DNA from: Actinomycetaceae bacterium
GTDB taxonomy: Bacteria > Actinomycetota > Actinomycetes > Actinomycetales > Actinomycetaceae
Length of the DNA stretch: 64,000 nucleotides
Assembly: GCA_030532405.1 (NCBI GenBank)
Contig: JAUNLF010000002.1
Span: 62,001-126,000, forward strand
Direction: 5' to 3'
The translations under genes were made by a program, and so were the position numbers. The number at the start of each line of letters is the position of its first letter. The first letter of the stretch is position 1. Below the pieces are notes generated by a model that saw nothing but the letters and a program-made list of their open reading frames with translations, had not been told where the DNA came from and did no database searches. This document shows positions 51,694 through 60,750 of the stretch, one piece after another.

Positions 51694-53223
51694 GTGAAGA
51701 AGTTTTTGACAGGGCGCGGCCTGGTCGCGCTAGCGGTGTCCGCGGGACTATTTGTAACGATGCCGGGCATTGCCACAGCTGATGATGACTCCCAGTCCGC
51801 GCTTGCATACGAAGACATGTCGGTCGCGCAGATCGAAGTTGAACTAGCGCGAGTATCCGCCGCCTCCGTAGAAGCAGACATTGAAGTACAAAAGGTCGCG
51901 GAAGAACTCGCCAAGGCGCAGGCCGAACTCAGCCAGGCTAAAGCTGATGCCGCAGCCGCTAACGAGGCCGTAACTTCCTCGTGGGAAAAGTACGAAAAGG
52001 AACGCGAAACCCTCGCCATCATCTCGCAGTCGGCATACCGCGAAGGCTCCGGTAACGCGCAGGCACTGGCCCCGTACTTCGCCACTGATGGGTTGGCGGA
52101 CGTGGCTCGCCGCTCCAAGATCGTTAGCACCGTCTCGCACATCACCGACTCCAAGCTCCAGCGGGTAGCCGCCATGCATCAGGTTGCGAAGGCAACCGAA
52201 GATCAGGCAAACGCCGTTCAAGAGCGACTTGAAGCCGCGGAAGCTGAAGTCCAATCGCGCTCCGAAGAAGTCCAGGCCCTTGCAGAAGGTAAGCAAGCCG
52301 AGCTGGCTCAAGTTCAACAGCGCCGAGACGCCCTCATTACACAACTTGCTGACCGCCGCGGCACCAGCGTTGAAGAAGAACGCGAACGTCAAGACCAGAT
52401 TGAGGCCTCCCAGCGTGAACGCCAGGAAGCCTCCGAGCGTGCCCGTGTTGAACGCGAACAGGCGCACCTAAGCCAGGCGGAATCCGCACGTCAGGCGGAA
52501 GAAGCCGCCCAAGCGGCCGCCGCGCAACGCAACGACCGCGCCGAACAGCAGGCACTGGAAGAAGCCGCCGCACAGCGCGCCCGCGAAGAAGCTGAAGCCG
52601 CACGCAAGAGTGAAGCCGAAGCGAAGGCCGCCGAGGAGCGTGCCCGCGAGGAGGCCCGCCGCCAAGCCGCCGAAGCTGAACGTCAGCGTCAAGAAGCTGC
52701 CGCTAAGGCAGAACGCGAACGTCAAGAAGCCGCGGCAAAGGCCGAGCGTGAACGCCAAGAGGCCGCCGCGCAGGCTGAACGAGATCGTCAAGAAGCTGCC
52801 GCCCAAGCTGAGCGTGAGCGTCAGGAAGCCGCCGCGCAGGCTGCCGCGCAAGCCGCGTCCTCACGCGGTGCTGGCGCTGTCGCGTTCGCTAAGGCGCGCC
52901 TTGGAACCCCCTACCTGTGGGGCGGGACGGGTGCCGGCGGTTACGACTGCTCCGGCCTTGCCATGATGTCTTGGGCATCCCAGGGCGTCACGCTACCGCG
53001 CACGTCCTCCCAGCAGTACTGGGCGACTAAGCGCGTTGCGATTAACGCGTTGCAGCCCGGCGACCTGGTGTTCTTTGGAACGGGTGGGTCCACTGCCGCG
53101 ATCTACCACGTGGCGATCTACGCTGGCAACGGTCAGATTGTGGAAGCTACCGTGCCCGGCGACGTTGTAAGGCTTAACCCGATGCGTTACCGCGATTTGA
53201 TTCCGTTCGGAGGACGCCCGTAA
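51694..53223 (+). CDS. Secreted NlpC/P60 peptidoglycan endopeptidase (RipA-like)
   Basis: Exported cell-wall hydrolase of 509 residues. A signal peptide (MKKFLTGRGLVALAVSAGL) ends near TADDD. A long coiled coil follows (about residues 45-390), including near-exact 10-residue repeats of the type ERERQEAAA from about residue 330. The C-terminal NlpC/P60 domain (about 395-509) has the catalytic Cys in GGYDCSGL, His in IYHVAIYAGNG and the usual third residue. The layout matches RipA/PcsB-like hydrolases that act at the septum. GTG 51694 is preceded by GGAAAG. Confidence 0.93.
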   Translation: MKKFLTGRGLVALAVSAGLFVTMPGIATADDDSQSALAYEDMSVAQIEVELARVSAASVEADIEVQKVAEELAKAQAELSQAKADAAAANEAVTSSWEKYEKERETLAIISQSAYREGSGNAQALAPYFATDGLADVARRSKIVSTVSHITDSKLQRVAAMHQVAKATEDQANAVQERLEAAEAEVQSRSEEVQALAEGKQAELAQVQQRRDALITQLADRRGTSVEEERERQDQIEASQRERQEASERARVEREQAHLSQAESARQAEEAAQAAAAQRNDRAEQQALEEAAAQRAREEAEAARKSEAEAKAAEERAREEARRQAAEAERQRQEAAAKAERERQEAAAKAERERQEAAAQAERDRQEAAAQAERERQEAAAQAAAQAASSRGAGAVAFAKARLGTPYLWGGTGAGGYDCSGLAMMSWASQGVTLPRTSSQQYWATKRVAINALQPGDLVFFGTGGSTAAIYHVAIYAGNGQIVEATVPGDVVRLNPMRYRDLIPFGGRP

Positions 53224-53276
53224 CCTCCGCGTAGTTCGCATTACCGCGAGCACCCTGCGGGGTGAGTAAGCACAGC

Positions 53277-53306
53277 AAAAGCGGCTCCCAGTCGGGAGCC
53301 GCTTTT
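53277..53306. terminator. Bidirectional terminator between NlpC/P60 and ppa
   Basis: AAAAGCGGCTCCC (53277-53289) / GGGAGCCGCTTTT (53294-53306), 4-nt loop, with A-run and T-run on either side. It can terminate both convergent genes. Confidence 0.9.
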
Positions 53307-53343
53307 GCAATGTCTACAGCGTCTTGCGCGCCTTCACCTGTGC

Positions 53344-53417
53344 AACCGTGCCAGCTGTTTGGGCCGTGCCGTTACTGGGGCCGTTCCGCTAGTAGAACCG
53401 TGCCAGCTGTTTGGGCC
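53344..53417. repeat. 22-bp exact direct repeat near the ppa 3' end
   Basis: The 22-bp sequence starting AACCGTGCCAGCTGTTTGGG occurs at 53344-53365 and again at 53396-53417, 52 bp apart. Between them is GC-rich sequence with a related GGGCCGT. It lies between the terminator and the ppa stop codon. Confidence 0.9.
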
Positions 53418-53437
53418 AAAGCGCAGTGCTACAAGTT

Positions 53438-53935
53438 TTAGTTGTCGTAGTAGCCGGCGTCTTCAGCGCGCTTGTAGGACTTGCGGATTTCTTCTTCCGC
53501 GGCCTCGCGGCCAACCCAGTGCGCACCTTCGACCGACTTGCCGGGTTCGAGGTCCTTGTAGACCTCGAAGAAGTGCTGGATTTCCAGGCGGTGGAATTCC
53601 GAGATGTCGTCGATCTCGGTACGCCACGATGCGCGCTGGTCTCCGGCGGGGACGCATACGACCTTGTCGTCGCCTCCGGCTTCGTCGCGCATGCGGAACA
53701 TTCCGAGCGCGCGGCAGCGGATTACGCAACCGGGGAACGTGGGCTCTTCGAGGATTACGAGCGCGTCTAGCGGGTCGCCGTCCTCACCGAGCGTGTTGTC
53801 AATGAAACCATAGTCATCGGGGTAGCGCGTAGACGTGAACAGCATGCGATCCAGGCGAATGCGGCCGGTTTCGTGGTCCACTTCGTACTTGTTTCGGTTA
53901 CCCTTGGGGATCTCAATCGTGACGTCGAATTCCAT
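53438..53935 (-). CDS. ppa: Inorganic pyrophosphatase
   Basis: Soluble family I pyrophosphatase that drives biosynthesis by cleaving PPi. Core residues are visible: [11 protein letters not shown], the [20 protein letters not shown] metal-binding signature (three Asp), and the [14 protein letters not shown]-terminus. 165 residues from ATG 53935; a GTG at 53953 would add six and sits over the ribosome site. It belongs with the polyphosphate and PPDK genes in phosphate economy. Confidence 0.97.
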   Translation of the reverse strand: MEFDVTIEIPKGNRNKYEVDHETGRIRLDRMLFTSTRYPDDYGFIDNTLGEDGDPLDALVILEEPTFPGCVIRCRALGMFRMRDEAGGDDKVVCVPAGDQRASWRTEIDDISEFHRLEIQHFFEVYKDLEPGKSVEGAHWVGREAAEEEIRKSYKRAEDAGYYDN

Positions 53936-54039
53936 CGTGATCTTTCCCTTCACTCCGTTATGATCTCCAGGTTACATGACAGGACCTTCGAAAATTCGAA
54001 CTACACTGGGATAAGTGTTGATCCCGTCCTGGAGGGCAG

Positions 54040-55434
54040 ATGTCAAAAAGAACTTCTACCGCGATTCTAGGTGGTTTAGTGGTGCTTGCGGGCGTCGGCG
54101 GGTATGTGTATGCGGATATTCAGGATGTTGTGCCCGGGTTTTTGACTGAAAATGCGCCGATTGTGGGTTCGCCTGCCCCGCAGCGGGAATCTGTTCAGCT
54201 TTCGGACGCGTTGCCTGCACGAATGCTTGCGGATGTTCCACCGATTGCGCCGTCGGATTTGGATCCTGTTTGGAAGGACATTTCGCAGGCGGGTAAGGAT
54301 CAGAAGTTCACCCCTAGTGCTTACGTGGTTGATGCGGTGACGGGGAACGTCCTCTTGGATGGAAATGGGCAGAGGGCGGTGACGCCCGCGTCGGTTATTA
54401 AGATTTTGACTGCGGTGACGGCTGTGAATTCGTTGGATCCGGATGGCAGGTTGGCGACTTCCGTGTTCATTGATGAGGGCGGTACTTTGCACCTGGTTGG
54501 TGAGGGCGACCTGCTTTTGGGTTATGACGCGGGTAGTGCGGTTAAGATTAACGGCCGTGCGGGCTTGGAGGATTTGGCGAAGGCGACCGCGGAGGAGCTT
54601 TCGAAAAACTATGCGGATACTGCCGTGACGAGCCTAGTTTTTCATCCGAAGATTTTTGAGGGCGAGACTCGCGAGGCCGCGTTGCCCGCTGGGATGGAGC
54701 ACTGGGTTGGGCGGCTTTCTGCTTTTGCGGTGGATCGCGGGGAGCTGCCGGGGGAGGGGTATCAGCCGTATCGGGAGGATCCTGGGGCGCACGTGGCCGA
54801 GCAGTTGCAAAAGCACTTGAATGATTATGGCGTGAACGTGCAGGTTGAGAAGTCTAACGACGACTTTGACCAGTCTGGAGCTAGCCTGGTTGCGCAGGTT
54901 GAATCGGCGACGATCAGTGAGATTACGCGGTTCATGCTGGCGAACTCTGACAATACTGTCGCGGAGCAGCTTTGCCGCATGAGTTCGAAGGCGTCTGGCG
55001 CGGGTTCGACGTGGCCGGAAGCGGCGGCGCATGTTCGCAGTGTCGTCGCGGATGCTGGTATTTACAGTGAGGGCCTGGTTGTGCACGACTGCTCGGGGCT
55101 GAATGAGAACAATAAGATGGCGCCGCGCACGAGCGTTGAAGCGCTACGCAAAATCTGGAAGGCGGACGATCCCGCGCTTGCCCAGTTGATGCGTGACTTG
55201 CCGGTCGGTCAGTTCACGGGGACCCTTGACAAGCGTTTTGGCGATGAAGCGGATGGCGTTCGCGTGCAGGCGAAGACGGGTTCCCTTGACGACGTATCGT
55301 CCTTGGCCGGCTACGCCACTACGAAGGGTGGTCGTGTTTTGATTTTCCACGTTCAGTCTGTGAACGCGGAGGATGGAGCGTTTTTCACGCGCCCCGCAAT
55401 GGACGAGTTCGCTTTGAGTCTGACGCGCCTATGA
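54040..55434 (+). CDS. dacB: D-alanyl-D-alanine carboxypeptidase (PBP4/DacB)
   Basis: Exported class C penicillin-binding protein that trims or cleaves peptidoglycan peptides. The 464-residue protein has an N-terminal membrane anchor/signal, the SxxK serine in PASVIKILTAV, the SxN motif SDNTVAEQL and KTG in VQAKTGSLDDVS. It leads the common actinobacterial run dacB-tilS-hpt-ftsH. Confidence 0.95.
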   Translation: MSKRTSTAILGGLVVLAGVGGYVYADIQDVVPGFLTENAPIVGSPAPQRESVQLSDALPARMLADVPPIAPSDLDPVWKDISQAGKDQKFTPSAYVVDAVTGNVLLDGNGQRAVTPASVIKILTAVTAVNSLDPDGRLATSVFIDEGGTLHLVGEGDLLLGYDAGSAVKINGRAGLEDLAKATAEELSKNYADTAVTSLVFHPKIFEGETREAALPAGMEHWVGRLSAFAVDRGELPGEGYQPYREDPGAHVAEQLQKHLNDYGVNVQVEKSNDDFDQSGASLVAQVESATISEITRFMLANSDNTVAEQLCRMSSKASGAGSTWPEAAAHVRSVVADAGIYSEGLVVHDCSGLNENNKMAPRTSVEALRKIWKADDPALAQLMRDLPVGQFTGTLDKRFGDEADGVRVQAKTGSLDDVSSLAGYATTKGGRVLIFHVQSVNAEDGAFFTRPAMDEFALSLTRL

Positions 55435-55477
55435 AACCCGTTGTTTTACCCGATTTTTTCCGATCCGTGAGGGCGAG

Positions 55478-56536
55478 ATGAGTTCCACTAACGCCCTCGT
55501 TTCCGATCTGATTGGATCCACCCCTGATGCGCATACGAGGGCGGTGACCCTCGCGGTGCGCAGTGCCATGACCAGGCTGGATCTGTTTGATAGGCCGTGG
55601 AGTGTGGCTTGCTCGGGAGGGCCGGATTCTTTGGCGCTGACCTTCGCGGCGGCCGACTTGGCGGCGCGCACGGGCGTGCGCTTGACCGCAATTATTGTGG
55701 ACCACGGGATGCGCGAAGAATCGGGTGAGGAAGCGTTCCAGACCGCGAACCTGCTTTCCCAGTGGGGAATCGACAGCGTCATCGAAAAAGTGCGCGTGGA
55801 GGGAACCGGTGGTTTGGAGGCCGCGGCCCGGGAAGCTCGCTACCGGGCGCTACGCGAAAACACGCGGCCCGGCGGCGCGATCTTGCTCGGTCACACCATG
55901 GACGACCAGGCCGAAACCGTCCTGCTTGGACTCGGACGCGGATCTGGAACAAGATCACTTTCAGGAATGCGCGAATACACCGAGGACTCCCGCGCGTGGG
56001 TTCGCCCCCTGCTATCCATCCGCCGAACCGACACCGTAGGCATGTGCGCAGAGCTGGGCCTGCCCGCAATCGCGGACCCATCCAACCAAATCAACGGCGG
56101 CTGGACAACCAGCCGGGGCGAACCCCTGCCCAGGATTGCGATGCGCCACCGCGTCATCCCAGAACTATCCAAAGCGCTCGGCCGCGACGTTGTACCGCTG
56201 CTCGCACGGTCAGCGAAACTACTCGACCGCGACGCCACCGCCCTCGAAAATCTTGCAAACAAACAGACAGCCAAACAAACAGCTAGCCACGTCCTCATCG
56301 TCAAAGAACTTGCCAAACTAGAACCCGCCATTTTGACCCGCGTTTTGATCGACGCCGCAATCCAAGCCGGCAGTGGCGCGCTCGAAGCCGCGCACGTAGA
56401 CGCCCTCGAACGCCTCGTCACCAACTACAACGGGGGCGGGCCAATCCACCTACCAAACGGCGTGCGCGCACGGCGAGAAAAGACTGTGGTGGACGGAACG
56501 CTTCGCGCGGTGGTCAAAATATTCAAACAAGCCTGA
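55478..56536 (+). CDS. tilS: tRNA(Ile)-lysidine synthase
   Basis: Modifies C34 of the AUA-reading tRNA(Ile) with lysine. The 352-residue protein has the PP-loop SGGPDSLAL near residue 45 and the HGMREESGEEAF and GHTMDDQAETVLL motifs. It lacks the long C-terminal domain of E. coli TilS, as normal in actinobacteria. It starts with ATG 55478 directly after GAGGGCGAG. Confidence 0.95.
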   Translation: MSSTNALVSDLIGSTPDAHTRAVTLAVRSAMTRLDLFDRPWSVACSGGPDSLALTFAAADLAARTGVRLTAIIVDHGMREESGEEAFQTANLLSQWGIDSVIEKVRVEGTGGLEAAAREARYRALRENTRPGGAILLGHTMDDQAETVLLGLGRGSGTRSLSGMREYTEDSRAWVRPLLSIRRTDTVGMCAELGLPAIADPSNQINGGWTTSRGEPLPRIAMRHRVIPELSKALGRDVVPLLARSAKLLDRDATALENLANKQTAKQTASHVLIVKELAKLEPAILTRVLIDAAIQAGSGALEAAHVDALERLVTNYNGGGPIHLPNGVRARREKTVVDGTLRAVVKIFKQA

Positions 56537-56585
56537 TTTGTGGAAGACTGGATACACGTCTAAATCCGCGAAATGGGAGATGGTT

Positions 56586-57137
56586 ATGAAAGCGTCCGAC
56601 ATGGGCGACGACCTCGAAAAGGTCCTCATCACGAAAGAAGAAATCGACGCTCGTCTAGTCGAGATGGCGGAACAAATTGACAAGGACTATGAGGGCAAAG
56701 AACTGCTCCTGGTAGGCGTCCTGCGCGGCGCAGTCATGGTCATGGCCGACTTGGCCCGCGTAATTTCAACGCCTCTAGAAATGGATTGGATGGCCGTTTC
56801 CTCATACGGTTCCGGCACGAAGTCTTCCGGCGTCGTGCGGATCCTGAAAGACCTCGATTCCGACCTGACCGGCAAAAACGTGCTAATCGTCGAAGACATC
56901 ATCGACTCGGGACTCACGCTCGCCTGGCTAAAAACGAACCTGGCCTCACGCGGCCCCGAATCCGTCGAAATCGCCACGCTACTGCGCAAACCGGAGGCCG
57001 CTAAGGTCGAAGTCGACGTAAAATATGTCGGATTCGACATCCCGAACGAGTTCGTTATCGGCTATGGTCTGGATTACGCCGAAAAGTACCGCAATCTGCC
57101 ATTTGTTGGGACTCTCGCGCCGCACGTCTACAATTAG
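56586..57137 (+). CDS. hpt: Hypoxanthine phosphoribosyltransferase
   Basis: Purine-salvage enzyme that makes IMP or GMP. The 183-residue protein has the PRPP motif LIVEDIIDSGLTL and the family start VLITKEEIDARLVEMA. ATG 56586 has GGGAG 7-11 nt upstream; two further upstream start codons lack this. It is followed by ftsH 33 bases later. Confidence 0.95.
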   Translation: MKASDMGDDLEKVLITKEEIDARLVEMAEQIDKDYEGKELLLVGVLRGAVMVMADLARVISTPLEMDWMAVSSYGSGTKSSGVVRILKDLDSDLTGKNVLIVEDIIDSGLTLAWLKTNLASRGPESVEIATLLRKPEAAKVEVDVKYVGFDIPNEFVIGYGLDYAEKYRNLPFVGTLAPHVYN

Positions 57138-57170
57138 GCAAATTACGAAAAAACTTGAAAGGGTCTTCGC

Positions 57171-59225
57171 GTGAAGCAGTCGGACCGTAAAAACGATTCG
57201 AAGTCGAAGAAGAAGGGCACGACCAACTGGGTTGCCATCGTTCTGCCCATCATCATCATTCTCGCTATCGCTTGGGGTGCCTGGAGGGTCTTCCAACCCT
57301 CCCAGATTGGAACTTCCGAGGGTATCGAGCTACTTCGCGGCGACACCGTCGAACAGATCGTCGTTAACGATCCGGCCCAACGCGTTGACCTGAAGCTCTC
57401 CGAAGACTTCATCCACAAGCCCACGTTCGCGGGCGACCAGCAGAAGAATCACGGCAAAGAAGTCAGCTTCATCTACTCGACCGACCAGGGCGAGAGCCTG
57501 ATGAAGATCGTTGAGGACAACGACCCGAAGCGCGGTTACAACGTCCTCAACCCGCAGCCCAGCCTGCTAGGCGGCCTGCTCCAGCTGATGATCCCAATCA
57601 TGCTGCTACTCGCGGGCTTCTACTGGCTGACCACTCGCGCGTCGGGCGGACGCATGATGGGTGGCTTCGGACAGTCCAAGGCCAAAGAGTTCAACCGCGA
57701 AAATCCGGAAGTCACCTTTGCCGATGTTGCCGGCGAAGACGAGGCCGTGGAGGAACTCCAAGAGATCCGCGAGTTCCTAGCGCAACCGGAAAAGTTCAGT
57801 GCGGTTGGCGCTAAGATTCCGCGCGGCGTCCTGCTTTACGGCCCTCCCGGAACCGGTAAGACGCTACTTGCAAAGGCAGTTGCGGGTGAGGCGAACGTGC
57901 CGTTCTTCTCGATGTCTGGCTCGGAGTTCATGGAACTCTACGTGGGCGTGGGCGCGTCGCGCGTTCGCGACCTGTTCGACAAGGCGAAGAAGGCCGCTCC
58001 GGCAATCATTTTCGTCGATGAGATTGACGCTGTTGGCCGTCACCGCGGCTCCGGCATTGGCGGCGGCTCCGACGAGCGCGAGCAAACCCTAAACCAGATG
58101 CTCGTCGAAATGGACGGCTTCGACGATCGCACGAACGTCCTCATGATCGCGGCAACGAACCGCCCAGATATTTTGGACCCCGCACTGTTGCGCCCCGGCC
58201 GTTTTGACCGTCAAATCGCGGTGGAAGCCCCGGATATGCGCGGCCGCTTCGAAATCCTGAAGGTCCACGCGAAGGGGAAGCCGTTAACGTCCGACGTAGA
58301 CCTGAAGATGATCGCTAAGCGCACGCCCGGCTTTACCGGCGCCGACCTCGCAAACGTGCTTAACGAGGCCGCACTGCTCACCGCGCGTTCAAACGCAGAC
58401 CTGATCGACAACCGTGCGCTCGACGAAGCGATCGACCGCGTTATTGCCGGCCCGCAAAAGCGCACCCGCGTCATGAACGACCACGACAAGGCCGTAACCG
58501 CATACCACGAGGGCGGTCACGCCCTGTGTGCAGCCGCCCTGCGCTACACGGCACCCGTCACCAAGGTGACTATCTTGCCGCGCGGCCGCGCCCTCGGCTA
58601 CACGATGGTCATGCCGACTGAAGACCGCTACTCCAAGACGCGCAACCAGCTGCTAGACGACCTCGTTTACTCCCTCGGTGGCCGCGTCGCCGAAGAACTC
58701 GTATTCCGCGACCCTTCGACCGGCGCCTCCAACGACATTGAAAAAGCGACCTCCACGGCGCGCGCAATGGTCACCGACTACGGCATGTCCGAACGCCTCG
58801 GCCTCGTGAAGCTCGGCTCTGCCGACACGGAGCCGTTTGGCGCGGGCGGACAGCGCGAGTCAAAGGACAACTCCGACGCCGTCACCGCAATCATCGACGA
58901 AGAAATCCGCCGCCTGCTAGACGACGCGATGCGCGAAGCGTGGGAGATCCTCAGCCGAAACAGGGCCGTCCTCGACACGCTCGCACAGCGCCTGCTGGAT
59001 GAAGAAACCTTGAATGAGGGCGAACTCGCGGAAATCTTCAAGGACGTCATCAAACAGGACGAGCGACCCGTGTGGAACTACCAGTCCGACGCGGCGGTAC
59101 CCGGCACCAAGTGGGGCGATCCGGTAGGCCTGGAGGACGCGTCCGAAAAGCCGGCCACCCCGCAACAGCCCGCCCCGCTCCAAACGGGTGAATCACCGCA
59201 AAACGTTGCGGACCAGCAAGACTAA
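57171..59225 (+). CDS. ftsH: ATP-dependent zinc metalloprotease FtsH
   Basis: Membrane-bound AAA protease for quality control of membrane and regulatory proteins. The 684-residue protein has two N-terminal helices (about residues 17-37 and 125-148) around an extracytoplasmic domain, Walker A GPPGTGKT, Walker [13 protein letters not shown], the second region of homology ([18 protein letters not shown]), and the zinc motif HEGGH. A Pro/Gln-rich tail of about 50 residues follows. GTG start at 57171 after AAAGGG. Confidence 0.98.
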   Translation: MKQSDRKNDSKSKKKGTTNWVAIVLPIIIILAIAWGAWRVFQPSQIGTSEGIELLRGDTVEQIVVNDPAQRVDLKLSEDFIHKPTFAGDQQKNHGKEVSFIYSTDQGESLMKIVEDNDPKRGYNVLNPQPSLLGGLLQLMIPIMLLLAGFYWLTTRASGGRMMGGFGQSKAKEFNRENPEVTFADVAGEDEAVEELQEIREFLAQPEKFSAVGAKIPRGVLLYGPPGTGKTLLAKAVAGEANVPFFSMSGSEFMELYVGVGASRVRDLFDKAKKAAPAIIFVDEIDAVGRHRGSGIGGGSDEREQTLNQMLVEMDGFDDRTNVLMIAATNRPDILDPALLRPGRFDRQIAVEAPDMRGRFEILKVHAKGKPLTSDVDLKMIAKRTPGFTGADLANVLNEAALLTARSNADLIDNRALDEAIDRVIAGPQKRTRVMNDHDKAVTAYHEGGHALCAAALRYTAPVTKVTILPRGRALGYTMVMPTEDRYSKTRNQLLDDLVYSLGGRVAEELVFRDPSTGASNDIEKATSTARAMVTDYGMSERLGLVKLGSADTEPFGAGGQRESKDNSDAVTAIIDEEIRRLLDDAMREAWEILSRNRAVLDTLAQRLLDEETLNEGELAEIFKDVIKQDERPVWNYQSDAAVPGTKWGDPVGLEDASEKPATPQQPAPLQTGESPQNVADQQD

Positions 59226-59307
59226 AATGCCGGCTCACATCCCGCGGCCATAACGAGGCGGCCGCGGGCCACAAACCACTGACAAAAGTCGGCAGAAGGT
59301 AGGCAAA

Positions 59308-59877
59308 ATGACTTACGATGCTCCCCGCGTTGAGCGGGCCGTTCGCGACCTCTTGGCCGCCATCGGGGAAGACCCCGAACGCGAAGGGTTACAAGAAACC
59401 CCCGCGCGCATGGCCAGAGCCTGGGCGGAAATCACGTCCGGACTGCACGAAGACCCGGCAGTACACCTCGAGAAGCACTTCACGGTTGATCACGAAGAAA
59501 TGGTGCTAGTGCGCGACATCGAGTTCCACTCGGTTTGCGAACACCACCTGCTTCCCTTCTACGGCAAAGCGCACGTGGCGTACATTCCGCGCAACAACAC
59601 GGTCACCGGCCTGTCGAAACTCGCGCGCGTCGTCGAAGGCTTTGCCCGCCGCCCGCAAGTACAAGAACGCCTGACCTCGCAGATCGCGGACGCCCTCGTC
59701 GACAAACTTAACCCGCAGGGCGCGTGCGTCATTATCGAAGCCGAACACATGTGCATGACGATGCGCGGCATTCGCAAACCCGGCGCATCCACGGTCACGT
59801 CCGCGTTGCGCGGCATCATGAATAATGCGGCAACACGCCAAGAAATGATGACTCTGGTTATGGGAGGCCGCGGCTAA
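59308..59877 (+). CDS. folE: GTP cyclohydrolase I
   Basis: First step of tetrahydrofolate synthesis, converting GTP to dihydroneopterin triphosphate. The 189-residue protein has [18 protein letters not shown] with zinc ligands and the [12 protein letters not shown] segment with the third zinc Cys. AGAAGGTAGG lies 5-14 nt before the ATG. Its stop abuts the folP start (TAAATG). Confidence 0.97.
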   Translation: MTYDAPRVERAVRDLLAAIGEDPEREGLQETPARMARAWAEITSGLHEDPAVHLEKHFTVDHEEMVLVRDIEFHSVCEHHLLPFYGKAHVAYIPRNNTVTGLSKLARVVEGFARRPQVQERLTSQIADALVDKLNPQGACVIIEAEHMCMTMRGIRKPGASTVTSALRGIMNNAATRQEMMTLVMGGRG

Positions 59878-60729
59878 ATGCTCGCCCCCACATTCGCGAC
59901 CGACCTGCCCCACCCACTGCCAAGCGACCGCACGGCTTTGATGGGGATCGTCAACATCACGCCCGACTCGTTCTCGGACGGCGGGAAGTGGTTTGGCGTA
60001 GATAAAGCCATCGAGCGCGCAAACGTCCTCGTAAATCAAGGTGCGGACATCATTGACGTTGGTGGGGAATCGACGCGACCCGGCTCCACGCGAATCGACC
60101 CTTCCGAAGAAATTCGGCGCATTTTGGAGGTCGTATCCACGCTTTCTGCCCAGGGCATCGTGGTGTCGGTAGACACGATTAATTCGGCGACCGCGAGGGC
60201 GGTGTGCGACGCCGGGGCACGCATCATTAACGACGTGTCGGGAGCCTGCTGGGATCCCGAAATGGCGGACGTCATGGCGGACACGGACGCGGTGTGCATC
60301 ATCCAGCATTGGCGCGGCTTCCCGGGGTCGGCTGACGAGAGGATCTTGGAGCGGGCCTCGGCGGACCTTGTGTTAGATGAACTGGGAGCGCAAGTGGACC
60401 GCGTGCTGGCGGCCGGCGTGAAACCGGAGCGGATCGTTGTGGACCCCGGCCTGGGCTTTGCGAAAACTAGCGCGGCGTCCTGGGACGTGGTGGCCGCAAC
60501 TGGGCGGCTCGTGCAGCGATCGGACTATCCTGTTTTGATTGGGCATTCGCGCAAACGATTCCTAAAAGCGATGGCGGACGAGCAGGCGTCGGTGGATGAA
60601 CTCACCGTGTCGCTCACGTCTTTAGTTGCCGCGCAGGGCGCGTGGGCGGTCAGAGTTCACGACGCGGTGGGAAACGCCGCAGCAATACGCACCGGAACGC
60701 GCTGGCTTCGTGCAACCATAGAACAATAG
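59878..60729 (+). CDS. folP: Dihydropteroate synthase
   Basis: Joins the pterin pyrophosphate to p-aminobenzoate; the target of sulfonamides. The 283-residue TIM-barrel protein has MGIVNITPDSFSDGGK, DVGGESTRPGS and the GHSRKRFL phosphate/pterin region. It begins directly at the folE stop and is followed 21 bases later by the folB-folK fusion. Confidence 0.97.
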   Translation: MLAPTFATDLPHPLPSDRTALMGIVNITPDSFSDGGKWFGVDKAIERANVLVNQGADIIDVGGESTRPGSTRIDPSEEIRRILEVVSTLSAQGIVVSVDTINSATARAVCDAGARIINDVSGACWDPEMADVMADTDAVCIIQHWRGFPGSADERILERASADLVLDELGAQVDRVLAAGVKPERIVVDPGLGFAKTSAASWDVVAATGRLVQRSDYPVLIGHSRKRFLKAMADEQASVDELTVSLTSLVAAQGAWAVRVHDAVGNAAAIRTGTRWLRATIEQ

Positions 60730-60750
60730 TGCAAGAGGGGAGGTCCAGGT

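Noticed and set aside
55463-55477. ATCCGTGAGGGCGAG shared with 13750-13764 as a repeat family
   Set aside because: A shared 15-mer is expected about once or twice by chance in a window of this size.
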